Origin: Bremerella alba
Lineage (GTDB): Bacteria; Planctomycetota; Planctomycetia; Pirellulales; Pirellulaceae
NCBI RefSeq assembly: GCF_013618625.1
Contig: NZ_JABRWO010000011.1
Location: 62,001 to 126,000, forward strand
Reading direction: 5' to 3'
Length of the DNA: 64,000 nucleotides
The notes under the pieces are model-generated. The model was given only the letters and a program-made list of their open reading frames with translations. It had not been told where the DNA came from and did not search any database. Positions 53,596 to 62,212 of this stretch are shown one piece after another (position 1 is the stretch's first letter; the number at the start of each line of letters is the position of its first letter). The translations under genes were made by a program, and so were the position numbers.

Positions 53596-56500
53596 ATGGA
53601 AACGAAGCATCTCAAAAAGTACGCACCAGAAGCTCGGCGAGACTTTATAGAAGCTGTTACTAACAAGGCGGCGGTGTATGGTCTGCTGCCTGATGAAATT
53701 CTTCCGATGCAGGAAGATGGGGATGTGGTCATCATTGGGGATCGGCCATTCCCACGCTCGGTGGCGAAGCAGCGGAAGGAACTCGAAGAGCGAATTCGCA
53801 AAGAGGGCTTCCGGCAGTTCATTGAAGCCATCGCCTACACATGGTTCAACCGCTTTGTCGCCATTCGGTACATGGAGCTTCACGGCTACCTCGACCACGG
53901 CTACCGGGTGCTGAGCCATCCCGAAGGCAAATCGACGCCTGAGATTCTTGAGAATGCCGAGCGGATCGAGCTTTCCGGCCTGAAGCGGGATGAAGTCGTC
54001 GATTTGAAGCTCGATGGCGGAAAAGACGAGCAGCTTTACCAGATGTTGCTGCTGGCCCAGTGCAATGCTCTGCATAATGCGATGCCTTTCCTCTTTGAGT
54101 CGATCAAGGACGGTACTGAGCTTCTGCTGCCGGACAACCTGCTGCACACCGACTCGTTGGTGCGGACTCTGGTGAACGACATTCCCGAGGAGCAATGGGA
54201 GAATGTCGAGATCATCGGGTGGCTGTACCAGTTCTACATCTCGGAGAAGAAGGGCGAGGTGATCGGTAAGGTGGTCAAGAGCGAAGACATCCCCGCCGCC
54301 ACTCAGTTGTTCACGCCGAACTGGATCGTCAAGTACCTCGTACAGAATAGCCTCGGTCGGCAGTGGGTTACCACCTACCCGGACTCGCCGCTCAAGCAGC
54401 AGATGGAGTTCTACATCGAACCAGCGGAGCAGACAGCGGAAGTCCAGCAGCAACTCGATGAGATCACGCCGGACAGCCTCAACCCGGAAGAACTCACGCT
54501 CCTCGATCCTGCCTGTGGATCAGGTCACATCCTTGTCGAAGCCTACGACCTGTTCAAAGCGATCTACACCGAGCGAGGTTTTCGTCCCCGAGACATTTCG
54601 AAGTTGATTCTGACCAAGAACCTCTATGGGTTAGAAATTGATGACCGGGCTGCACAGCTAGCAGCCTTTGCTTTGATGATGAAGGCTCGTGCCGATGACC
54701 GAGGCATCTTTGGACGAGAGGTTCAGCCAAACGTGCTGTCGATTCAGGAAAGCAAAGGGTTGAATGCGAAGGACATCACTGACGCACTGAATGAACCTAT
54801 ACTCATAGACGAACCACCGCCCTCTGGTAAGTTATTCGAAGAGGTCGCCGACGAGAAGTCACCGTTGTTCAGTCGCAAGAACGTTTCTGTCAAAGGCGAC
54901 ATCTCGCAGGCTGATGTCGCTCATCTGATTCAACTCTTTGAGCATGGAAAGACTTTCGGCTCTTTGATCCAGATTCCAGATACGCTGTCCGAGAAGTTGT
55001 CTGCGATCGCCAAGCGAATAGACGACGTGGCTGCTTATGGGGAGATGTTCGAGCAGGCGGCAGCGAAGGCGTTAAAACCATTGGTTCAGCAGTCCCATTC
55101 CATTGCAGCACGACATGATGCGGTTGTAATGAATCCGCCCTACATGGGAAGCTTCTTTGCATTGCTTAAGAACTTTGCTGACGAACATTTTCCAGATAGT
55201 CGATCCGACCTATATTCGATGTTTATTGAACGAGCGATTGGATTCACTCGGCGCAATGGCATTACAGCAATGATTACGATGCAAGGCTGGATGTTTTTGT
55301 CGTCATTCTCGGCATTGCGTTCAGACATCCTTAGCAACAAGACTTTGACCACAGTAGCACATCTTGGGCCGGGGGCGTTTGCGACGATCTCAGGAGAGGT
55401 AGTGCAAACCGTAGCTTTCTGTTGCCTAAATCATCACATGGGGCAATTTACCCCATCGTTTTTTCGGCTCGTTAATGGTGGTGAAGATGCGAAGCGAGAT
55501 GCGCTGCTTCGCCGGGACAATTGTTTTCGTCTCACGGAGCAAGATGGTTTCTCGACGATTCCGGGTATTCCACTTGCATATTGGGTCACCCCATCACTTC
55601 TATCTGCTTTTTCCAATAACGACCGCATTGGTGACGTGCTCAATGTTAAGCAAGGTTTGGCTACCGCCGAGGATGATCGCTTTCTGCGATTCTGGCATGA
55701 AGTTCCGCTTACTCAAATTGCATTTCACTGTGACACTCGGGACGAAGCAAGTCGATCTGGCAAGAGATGGTTTCCCTTCTGCAAAGGTGGTGAGTTGCGG
55801 CGATGGTACGGCAACAACGAGTACATCGTCGATTGGAAAGATGACGGAAAGGCAATTCGTGACTTCCGGCATCCCCAAACCGGCAAACTTCGCTCTCGGC
55901 CGCAGAATATGGACTACTACTTTCAGGAAGGCATTACATGGTCGCTTATTGCGGGGAGAGGCTCTTCGTTCCGGTGGTTTCCAAAAGGCTTTATCATAGG
56001 GCATAAGGGGCCGGGGGTTTTTGGGAACTCCAAACAGCGTGAAGCGACTTTGGGCTTCCTTAACAGTAGTCTGGCTGATGTCTTTCTTGGCTTGCTAAGC
56101 CCGAATTTAGGGATTGAGATCGGCAATGTGAACAGGCTTCCGTTCATTGGTGATGCCGGGTTTCCCGCTGAAAAGGTGAGAACGTGTATCGAACTGGCGA
56201 GACACGATTGGGACTCAAGGGAGACCTCTTGGGATTACGACGAGCATCCTTTGCTCGGCTTGCCAGCTATCAGCCTAGAAGAATCGTATTATGTTTGGGA
56301 ACGCCAGCAGCAAGAGCAGGTCCGAAGACTTTCGAAGTTGGAAAAGGATATTGACGACTTTTTCTATTCTCTTTTTGGCGTCGAGCGTGTTCCCGATTCA
56401 GACAAGTTGACGTCGGCAAATGCGGTCGAATTGCCACAGCGAGACGCAGAGTGTGAACGCCTAATTTCCCATGCCATCGGTTGTATGATGGGAAGGTTTA

Positions 56501-57207
56501 GCCTTGACCAGCCGGGCTTGATTTACGCTTGCAGCGGCAACGAGGGGTTTAACTCCACCAAGTACAACACGTTCCCCGCTGAGGATGACGGCATCGTTCC
56601 GCTCACCGACATTGCATGGTTTCCCGATGATGCGGCCAATCGGTTCGAACAATTCGTCAAAGCGGCTTGGCCCGAGGAACATCTCGAAGAAAACCTGACT
56701 TTCGTCGCCGAGAACCTTGGAATGAAGAAAAGCGAAACACCCCGAGAATGCATACGTCGCTACTTCGCAACAGGCTTCTACAAGCATCACTTGTCGATGT
56801 ACAAAAAGCGGCCCATCTACTGGCTCTTCTCCAGTGGCAAGCAGCGGGCCTTCCAGTGCCTCGTCTACCTGCACCGCTACCACGCTGGCACGCTCTCACG
56901 AATGCGCACCGAGTACGTCGTGAAGCTCCAAGGCAAAATCAACTCTCGCATCGACCAACTCGAAGATGACATCCCCGCCGCCAACAGCACCAGCCACCGC
57001 AAAAAGCTGGAGAAGGAACGGGACACTCTCATCAAGCAGCGTGAAGAGCTTCAAGAGTTCGACGAGAAGCTCCGCCACTACGCCGACCAACGCATCGAAC
57101 TCGACCTCGACGATGGCGTGAAAGTCAACTACGGCAAGTTCGGCGATCTGCTGGCGGAAGTGAAATCAATCACCGGCAAGACACCTGTCGTGGAGGTGAC
57201 GACGTGA
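53596..57207 (+). CDS. pglX: BREX adenine methyltransferase PglX (BrxX)
   Basis: 1,203 residues. Motif I is LDPACGSGHILVEAYD (Asp304) and motif IV is MNPPYMGS (Asn513), the gamma-type N6-adenine order. The rest is a target recognition domain and a C-terminal coiled coil (KINSRIDQLEDDIPAANST, then KLEKERDTLIKQREELQEF). PglX methylates one adenine in an asymmetric host sequence; BREX restricts DNA lacking the mark. There is no nuclease domain in it. It lies 3 bp after the DUF262 gene and its stop overlaps the next start by four bases (GTGA). Its last 17 codons recur as a relic at 58119-58172. Confidence 0.9.
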   Translation: METKHLKKYAPEARRDFIEAVTNKAAVYGLLPDEILPMQEDGDVVIIGDRPFPRSVAKQRKELEERIRKEGFRQFIEAIAYTWFNRFVAIRYMELHGYLDHGYRVLSHPEGKSTPEILENAERIELSGLKRDEVVDLKLDGGKDEQLYQMLLLAQCNALHNAMPFLFESIKDGTELLLPDNLLHTDSLVRTLVNDIPEEQWENVEIIGWLYQFYISEKKGEVIGKVVKSEDIPAATQLFTPNWIVKYLVQNSLGRQWVTTYPDSPLKQQMEFYIEPAEQTAEVQQQLDEITPDSLNPEELTLLDPACGSGHILVEAYDLFKAIYTERGFRPRDISKLILTKNLYGLEIDDRAAQLAAFALMMKARADDRGIFGREVQPNVLSIQESKGLNAKDITDALNEPILIDEPPPSGKLFEEVADEKSPLFSRKNVSVKGDISQADVAHLIQLFEHGKTFGSLIQIPDTLSEKLSAIAKRIDDVAAYGEMFEQAAAKALKPLVQQSHSIAARHDAVVMNPPYMGSFFALLKNFADEHFPDSRSDLYSMFIERAIGFTRRNGITAMITMQGWMFLSSFSALRSDILSNKTLTTVAHLGPGAFATISGEVVQTVAFCCLNHHMGQFTPSFFRLVNGGEDAKRDALLRRDNCFRLTEQDGFSTIPGIPLAYWVTPSLLSAFSNNDRIGDVLNVKQGLATAEDDRFLRFWHEVPLTQIAFHCDTRDEASRSGKRWFPFCKGGELRRWYGNNEYIVDWKDDGKAIRDFRHPQTGKLRSRPQNMDYYFQEGITWSLIAGRGSSFRWFPKGFIIGHKGPGVFGNSKQREATLGFLNSSLADVFLGLLSPNLGIEIGNVNRLPFIGDAGFPAEKVRTCIELARHDWDSRETSWDYDEHPLLGLPAISLEESYYVWERQQQEQVRRLSKLEKDIDDFFYSLFGVERVPDSDKLTSANAVELPQRDAECERLISHAIGCMMGRFSLDQPGLIYACSGNEGFNSTKYNTFPAEDDGIVPLTDIAWFPDDAANRFEQFVKAAWPEEHLEENLTFVAENLGMKKSETPRECIRRYFATGFYKHHLSMYKKRPIYWLFSSGKQRAFQCLVYLHRYHAGTLSRMRTEYVVKLQGKINSRIDQLEDDIPAANSTSHRKKLEKERDTLIKQREELQEFDEKLRHYADQRIELDLDDGVKVNYGKFGDLLAEVKSITGKTPVVEVTT

Positions 57208-58019
57208 CAATCGACATCTCCCGCCCATTCTTTAGCGAGCTAATTGAAAGCCACAGGGAGTGGTTATCGGGCTTCGACGAGCAATATGCCAGAAATTGGG
57301 AGAAGCTGCTCAAGGCGGACGCTGAAGCGGCGATGTGTGAAGCTGGGGTACGTCGAATGCTTGCCAGTTTCGACGTGGTGGTCAGTCCAAACGAAGACCT
57401 AAATGGCAATCAGCAGCGTGTCGATTTTTCCTGCCTATCGAACGGTGAGAAATTCTTCGTAGAAGTTGCTTGTATCCCTGTTGAGAAAGCGGAGAAGATC
57501 ACAGGAATTGCTGACGACTTTCAAATGATTTTCATGCGGAATCCGACACCGTTGAATGGCGCAATACGTCGAAAGTGTATCGGCAAAGCACGACAGAGCG
57601 GAAATCATCCTGCTCCCGTGTTGCTTGCCATTGGCACATGGCACGGCAGCGCTGCGATGCTTTCGTTCATGCCACCGTATCCAGAGATGCTTCTTACTGG
57701 AATGACAACGATGACGGTGTTTATCGATAAGGAGACGTTGGAGTCTTCCGTAGAACCTCGGTACGAAAGTCAGTTGGATGCAGCAGCATTCATCCAACGC
57801 AGTGAAGAGGATCAGATCAAAGTGGTTCGCAACTCGATTTCAGGTCTGTTGCTATGTGGGTTGAGCTTTGAACCTGTCATGCGAGTTGGCATACTGCACC
57901 CCAACGCCTCAAAGCCGTTCTCTCCGTCATGGCTTCCCGACGTTCCATTTTGTGAAGTTCAGATCAACGACGTGGACGGCACACTGAACGTTCAATGGCC
58001 GAAAGAGGAGCAAGAATAG
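57204..58019 (+). CDS. Unknown BREX-embedded protein, copy A
   Basis: 271 residues, GTG start overlapping the pglX stop. Paralogue of 58169-58981: both have an RxWLxxxDxxYxxNWExLxKxDxEAAMxEAxVRR helix, then VSPNEDLNGNQQRVDFSCLS and KFFVEVACI, then GTWHGSAAM. The D-F-x-C ... F-x-V-E-V-A-C pattern after a charged turn resembles the core strands of PD-(D/E)xK nucleases, but the usual Lys is replaced by Ala, so an active nuclease is not assured. No signal peptide. Position between pglX and pglZ ties it to BREX; it is not a standard type 1 BREX gene. It could be a nuclease-like accessory or a specificity or inhibitor-sensing subunit. Confidence 0.55.
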   Translation: MTIDISRPFFSELIESHREWLSGFDEQYARNWEKLLKADAEAAMCEAGVRRMLASFDVVVSPNEDLNGNQQRVDFSCLSNGEKFFVEVACIPVEKAEKITGIADDFQMIFMRNPTPLNGAIRRKCIGKARQSGNHPAPVLLAIGTWHGSAAMLSFMPPYPEMLLTGMTTMTVFIDKETLESSVEPRYESQLDAAAFIQRSEEDQIKVVRNSISGLLLCGLSFEPVMRVGILHPNASKPFSPSWLPDVPFCEVQINDVDGTLNVQWPKEEQE

Positions 58020-58172
58020 ATGGACACTAATAAACTCAACGAAGCCCTGACCAAAATCTACGACGAAGATCATACTCGGATCATCTTTGTGAATAATTCG
58101 TCATCGAAGGCCCATCAGGCCGAAGTGAAGTTAAATGCAGTAGTGAAGCCAGACGTGGTGGTGACGACATGA
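58020..58172 (+). pseudogene. Duplication scar: pglZ start fused to pglX end
   Basis: A 50-codon frame begins one base after the copy A stop. Its first 23 codons (MDTNKLNEALTKIYDEDHTR...) mirror the start of pglZ (MDTKQLSEALSKIYDEEQAR). Its last 17 codons (AEVKLNAVVKPDVVVTT) mirror the end of pglX (AEVKSITGKTPVVEVTT), including the four-base overlap with the next gene. It is therefore the seam of an old tandem duplication, not a functional gene, although a 50-residue peptide could still be made. Confidence 0.85.
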
Positions 58173-58981
58173 GCGGACTCACGCTTCCATTGAATGATGC
58201 AATGCAGGCACTTGCAGACGAACATCGAGACTGGCTTGCGAACTCTGATAGAAGATATTTGGCAAATTGGGAGCGACTCTTCAAGTCCGACAACGAAGCT
58301 GCCATGGCAGAAGCCTCTGTGCGGCGACGACTACAAGGTTTCGGAGTCAGCGTCGAGCCAAACGAAGACCTCGACACGAGGCAGAAAGCCTCTGACTTCA
58401 AATGCGTGAGAAATGGCATCGACTTCTATGTGGAAGTGGCGTGCATTCGCATTGCGACCGCAGAGAAGACAACCGGCATCCCAAACGATAGGCCATATCT
58501 GGGGGGATTCCGTCCCATCACTCTTGCCGTGTTCAACAAGTGTATCCATAAGGTGCGACAATCGACGACTGCCGACGCACCGCTGCTCGTAGCGGTGGGA
58601 ACTTGGCACGGGTTTGTAGCGATGCAATTTAACCAGCGTCCCATCGTCAACATGTTGTTGACTGGCGAGACCAAAATGACGTGGGACATCAACATCAAGA
58701 CTGGTGAAACGAGCGACACTTACCTTACGACTGACTTTTACCCGGCAATCTTTCTAAAACCAGACGACGACATGAAACCTTCGCCAGCACGAGAGCCAAT
58801 CTCGGGAGCGATGCTGTGCGCCTTTGGAATGCCGGGAATCGATCCCGTCGTCATCTTGAACGCTAACGCCAATCGCCAGTTTCATCCCGCCGCACTCCCT
58901 GACCTTGAATACGGCTCAGTGATCGTTGACCAAGCGGCCCAACAACTTCATGTATCTTGGAAGCAAGGAGCAATGACCTGA
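58169..58981 (+). CDS. Unknown BREX-embedded protein, copy B
   Basis: 270 residues, ATG overlapping the stop of the duplication scar. It aligns over its whole length with copy A: EHRDWLANSDRRYLANWERL, SVEPNEDLDTRQKASDFKC, IDFYVEVACIRI, GTWHGFVAM and a final SWKQ against QWPK. The two have diverged considerably (perhaps a third identical by eye), so the duplication is old and both copies were kept, suggesting separate functions. The same nuclease-like D...E-V-A core is present, again without Lys. The next gene starts directly after its stop (TGA then ATG). Confidence 0.55.
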   Translation: MSGLTLPLNDAMQALADEHRDWLANSDRRYLANWERLFKSDNEAAMAEASVRRRLQGFGVSVEPNEDLDTRQKASDFKCVRNGIDFYVEVACIRIATAEKTTGIPNDRPYLGGFRPITLAVFNKCIHKVRQSTTADAPLLVAVGTWHGFVAMQFNQRPIVNMLLTGETKMTWDINIKTGETSDTYLTTDFYPAIFLKPDDDMKPSPAREPISGAMLCAFGMPGIDPVVILNANANRQFHPAALPDLEYGSVIVDQAAQQLHVSWKQGAMT

Positions 58982-59590
58982 ATGGACACTACAAAAGAAC
59001 AGAAGCTTCGGTTGTACCTGAACCAACTGAAGAAGCTTCACGACAGCAAGATCGTGATAGAGCCGATTGAGAAGATCAAAGTTGATACACTGACTCTGTT
59101 TGGAAAAAGCGGCGGGACAATCTGTGACTTCCGAGGATACAACGAAACTGAGTATATAGCGTTCTTCACCACCCTCCGGCAGTTCATGATTCCAACAGAG
59201 AAAACTGTCAATTTTGATAAGGTGTGTAAGATCGTCAAGGACGAGTGCGATAGAACCGAACTGGTGGATATGGTCACACATGCAGAGAATGCATGGAACA
59301 AACTGATGAACTCACCTCCATCTATTGGTTTCAACATTGATGGAGTAGGAAACTCGTATTACGAATTACTCCGACTATGGCTGTACAGTGGAAGATTCCA
59401 CACAGACGTGGACAAGGCGGAGAAGTGGGATTCGATGCCTGAGCCGATGAGAATGGACGCCGAGGCGACTCTTCAGGCCCGCATTCCGAATCTGGTGAAC
59501 TGCCTAACAATCGTCGGCAGGGTTGTAATTTGGTGGCTTGATGAGCCAGAGGCTGAAGTGCCTCCACTGCCCTCGGCACAGGGAGCGTAG
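58982..59590 (+). CDS. Unknown BREX-embedded protein, 202 residues
   Basis: The ATG follows the TGA of copy B without a gap, and pglZ starts 6 bp after its stop, so it is in the BREX transcript. The protein is largely helical with charged surfaces (QKLRLYLNQLKKLHDSKIV, then AENAWNKLMNSPPSIGF) and an aromatic C-terminal helix (VNCLTIVGRVVIWWLDEP). No signal peptide, no convincing membrane segment and no known motif. It has no counterpart after copy A, so it was either inserted after the duplication or lost from the first unit. Confidence 0.5.
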   Translation: MDTTKEQKLRLYLNQLKKLHDSKIVIEPIEKIKVDTLTLFGKSGGTICDFRGYNETEYIAFFTTLRQFMIPTEKTVNFDKVCKIVKDECDRTELVDMVTHAENAWNKLMNSPPSIGFNIDGVGNSYYELLRLWLYSGRFHTDVDKAEKWDSMPEPMRMDAEATLQARIPNLVNCLTIVGRVVIWWLDEPEAEVPPLPSAQGA

Positions 59591-59596
59591 TTAAAT

Positions 59597-62212
59597 ATGG
59601 ACACCAAACAACTCAGCGAAGCCCTGAGCAAAATCTACGACGAAGAACAGGCACGGATCGTCTTCTGGAACGATCCGCAGCAGGAGTTCGACCGGGTCGT
59701 TGAGAACCTCGACCTCGACAGTGTCAACCTCGTTCGGCTCGATCAGGTTGGGGGCATCGAGACTAAACTGCGGATCGAGCGTGATGAACCGGACTCCAAG
59801 TTTCTGCTCTACGCTCCCGAGGAAGAACCGGAATTCGAGGATGACATTCTGCTCGATATCCGCCTCTACAGCCGTAGCTTTCGAGCAGATCGTTCATCGA
59901 TCATTCTCGATGAACTCAAACTGGCCCGGCAGCACCTGCGTAGCCACCTGACGCTTCGTCGCAAGTTCTTTGACAGCAAGGAACGACTCGGCAAGCTCAA
60001 GCAACTCGTCAACGCCGACGACAACGAGTTGGACTTGGATCGCAAGATGCTGGCTGTTGTCACCAAATCGGATCAACCGGAACTGTTTAACATCGTCCGC
60101 ACGCTCTTTCAGTCCATGGCCGAGCAGGACGAATTGGACTTGGAGACACCTCCACCAGCATGGACACAAATTGAGAAGTTCGACCTCGACGGCTCATTCT
60201 GGAAGCTAGTTTCGACGGCCTTTGGCTACGACGATGAAACTCCGACGCTCCAGAAGTTGCTGATGCGATTGATGCTCTCCGACTTCGCCCATCAACTCGG
60301 CATTCACGTTCCCCCAGCAATACAAAAGTTGCAACTAAGCCGTAGTGGCACGCACAACGCCGTCGTCTGCCTCGCACAGTGGCGTGACAGCGCCAAACAA
60401 GCCAGCAGTTACAATGTCCTCTCCGACGTAATCGGCGGAAATACAAACATTGACGAGCAGCTACAAGGTCTAGAACCTGAGAAGCTCGTTGACGCCGTCG
60501 CCTTTCGCAACGTGGATCGTGTAATTCTGCTCGGACTTTTGGAACGCCTGTCATCCACGAAAGATCACGTCAACGCCGAGGCTTTTCGTGAGATCGTCGG
60601 TCGCCGTCAGGAAGAACACTGGATCGCCTCGCTCTCCGTACCAGAACAACAACGCAAGGCTCGCCACGCTGCCTATGAAGCAGTGGCCGTGGCTGCGGAG
60701 TTTTTTGATCTGAGGAACAAGCACTCTGACGGTTTCGACGGCAATACCGCTGAGGAGGTCTACAAGCTCTATACAGAGGAACTTTATAAGTTCGATCAGC
60801 TTTATCGGCACTTCTGCCACAACGCCGACGTGGCCGAGTCGCAGGCGTGGGACATTCTCAAATCACTCCGCAAGGAAGTTGAAGCGGCCTATAAGAACTG
60901 GTACTTGGTTCAACTTTCCCTGAAGTGGGCAAAGTTTGTCGGTGGTGGCTTGCTGGACAAGTGGGAAATTCCCGGCATTCCAAACCAGTACCGTTTCTAC
61001 GAGAAGCACATCGGATCACGTCAGCGTGAGGCCGAAAATCGCAGATCGTTCGTCGTTATCAGCGATGCGTTCAGGTACGAAGCTGCAGCGGAATTGACAA
61101 AGGTTCTCAATGGCGAGTACCGCTTCCAAGCGGAACTTTCGACTCAGCTTTCGGTGTTGCCTTCGTACACGGCTCTGGGTATGGCCAGCATCTTGCCGCA
61201 CAAAAAGCTACAATACACCGACAAGGGTGATGTCCTTGCCGATGGGGTCTCCACATCTGGCAGTGAAAACCGGGACACGATTCTCTCGAAGGTTAACGGT
61301 ACAGTCATTCAAGCCGATGCTTTGTCGAGCATGAATAAGCCGGAAGGGCTTGAGTTTATCGAAGGGCAGAAAGTTGTCTATATCTACCACAATGAAATCG
61401 ACACTCGAGGAGAGAATCCCGCTACCGAGGCTGACACCTTTAAAGCGACTCAGGAAACCATCCGTGAACTGGCTGCCATTATTCGCTACATCATCAATTC
61501 GTTAAGCGGAACGTATATTGTTGTGACCGCCGATCACGGATTTCTCTTCACCGAGTCGTCTCCCAGTGAGACGGACAAGAGTAAGCTGGCGGAAAAGCCA
61601 GCAGGCACCGTCAAAGCTAAGAAACGATACCTGATCGGTTACGATCTACCAGAATACGAAGACGCATGGCGAGGGAAGACCGAGATCACTGCCAAATGTG
61701 ATGGTGGGATGGAGTTCTGGATTCCGAAAGGATCGAACCGCTTCCATTTCACCGGCGGTGCTCGCTTCATCCACGGTGGTGCTATGCCGCAGGAGATTGT
61801 CGTCCCGGTCATCACGGTACGACAGGCAAAGAGCAAGACGGCCCTTGAGAAAACAAAGACAAAGCAGGTGTCATTCTCGGTGCTGGGCAGCAACCACAAG
61901 ATCACCACTCACACTCACCGCTTCAAGCTGATCCAGATGGAGCCCGTCAGCGAGCGTGCCAAGGCGATGACGGTGAAGATCGCAATATACAATGGGGACG
62001 AGCCGGTCTCCAGCATCGAGACTGTGACCTTCGCCAGCACCTCCTCGAACCTCGAAGACCGACAGCAGTCCGTAATGTTGACGCTAAAGGACCAGTCGTT
62101 TGATAAGCACAAGCAATACAAGTTGCTTGTGAAGGACTCCAGTACAGATTTCGAATTACAGAGTCACGATGTGACCATAGATCGAGCGATTGCCGATGAC
62201 TTTGACTTCTGA
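59597..62212 (+). CDS. pglZ: BREX protein PglZ (alkaline phosphatase superfamily)
   Basis: 871 residues. An N-terminal helical and PIN-like or Rossmann-like part (MDTKQLSEALSKIYDEEQAR, VFWNDPQQEFDRVV) is followed by the PglZ phosphatase-like domain: FVVISDAFRYEAAAEL near 482 and VVTADHGFLFTES near 645 hold the metal-binding Asp and His residues. GGAMPQEIVVPVI and a beta-rich C-terminal domain complete it. PglZ is the hallmark BREX protein, essential for defence; it works in complex with BrxB and PglX. Its substrate is not known. The end overlaps brxL by 17 bp. Confidence 0.92.
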   Translation: MDTKQLSEALSKIYDEEQARIVFWNDPQQEFDRVVENLDLDSVNLVRLDQVGGIETKLRIERDEPDSKFLLYAPEEEPEFEDDILLDIRLYSRSFRADRSSIILDELKLARQHLRSHLTLRRKFFDSKERLGKLKQLVNADDNELDLDRKMLAVVTKSDQPELFNIVRTLFQSMAEQDELDLETPPPAWTQIEKFDLDGSFWKLVSTAFGYDDETPTLQKLLMRLMLSDFAHQLGIHVPPAIQKLQLSRSGTHNAVVCLAQWRDSAKQASSYNVLSDVIGGNTNIDEQLQGLEPEKLVDAVAFRNVDRVILLGLLERLSSTKDHVNAEAFREIVGRRQEEHWIASLSVPEQQRKARHAAYEAVAVAAEFFDLRNKHSDGFDGNTAEEVYKLYTEELYKFDQLYRHFCHNADVAESQAWDILKSLRKEVEAAYKNWYLVQLSLKWAKFVGGGLLDKWEIPGIPNQYRFYEKHIGSRQREAENRRSFVVISDAFRYEAAAELTKVLNGEYRFQAELSTQLSVLPSYTALGMASILPHKKLQYTDKGDVLADGVSTSGSENRDTILSKVNGTVIQADALSSMNKPEGLEFIEGQKVVYIYHNEIDTRGENPATEADTFKATQETIRELAAIIRYIINSLSGTYIVVTADHGFLFTESSPSETDKSKLAEKPAGTVKAKKRYLIGYDLPEYEDAWRGKTEITAKCDGGMEFWIPKGSNRFHFTGGARFIHGGAMPQEIVVPVITVRQAKSKTALEKTKTKQVSFSVLGSNHKITTHTHRFKLIQMEPVSERAKAMTVKIAIYNGDEPVSSIETVTFASTSSNLEDRQQSVMLTLKDQSFDKHKQYKLLVKDSSTDFELQSHDVTIDRAIADDFDF

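Noticed and set aside
53539-54453. Minus-strand open frame of 304 codons opposite the start of pglX
   Set aside because: Antisense to a well-supported BREX gene and crosses the boundary with the DUF262 gene; leucine/valine-rich shadow without motifs.
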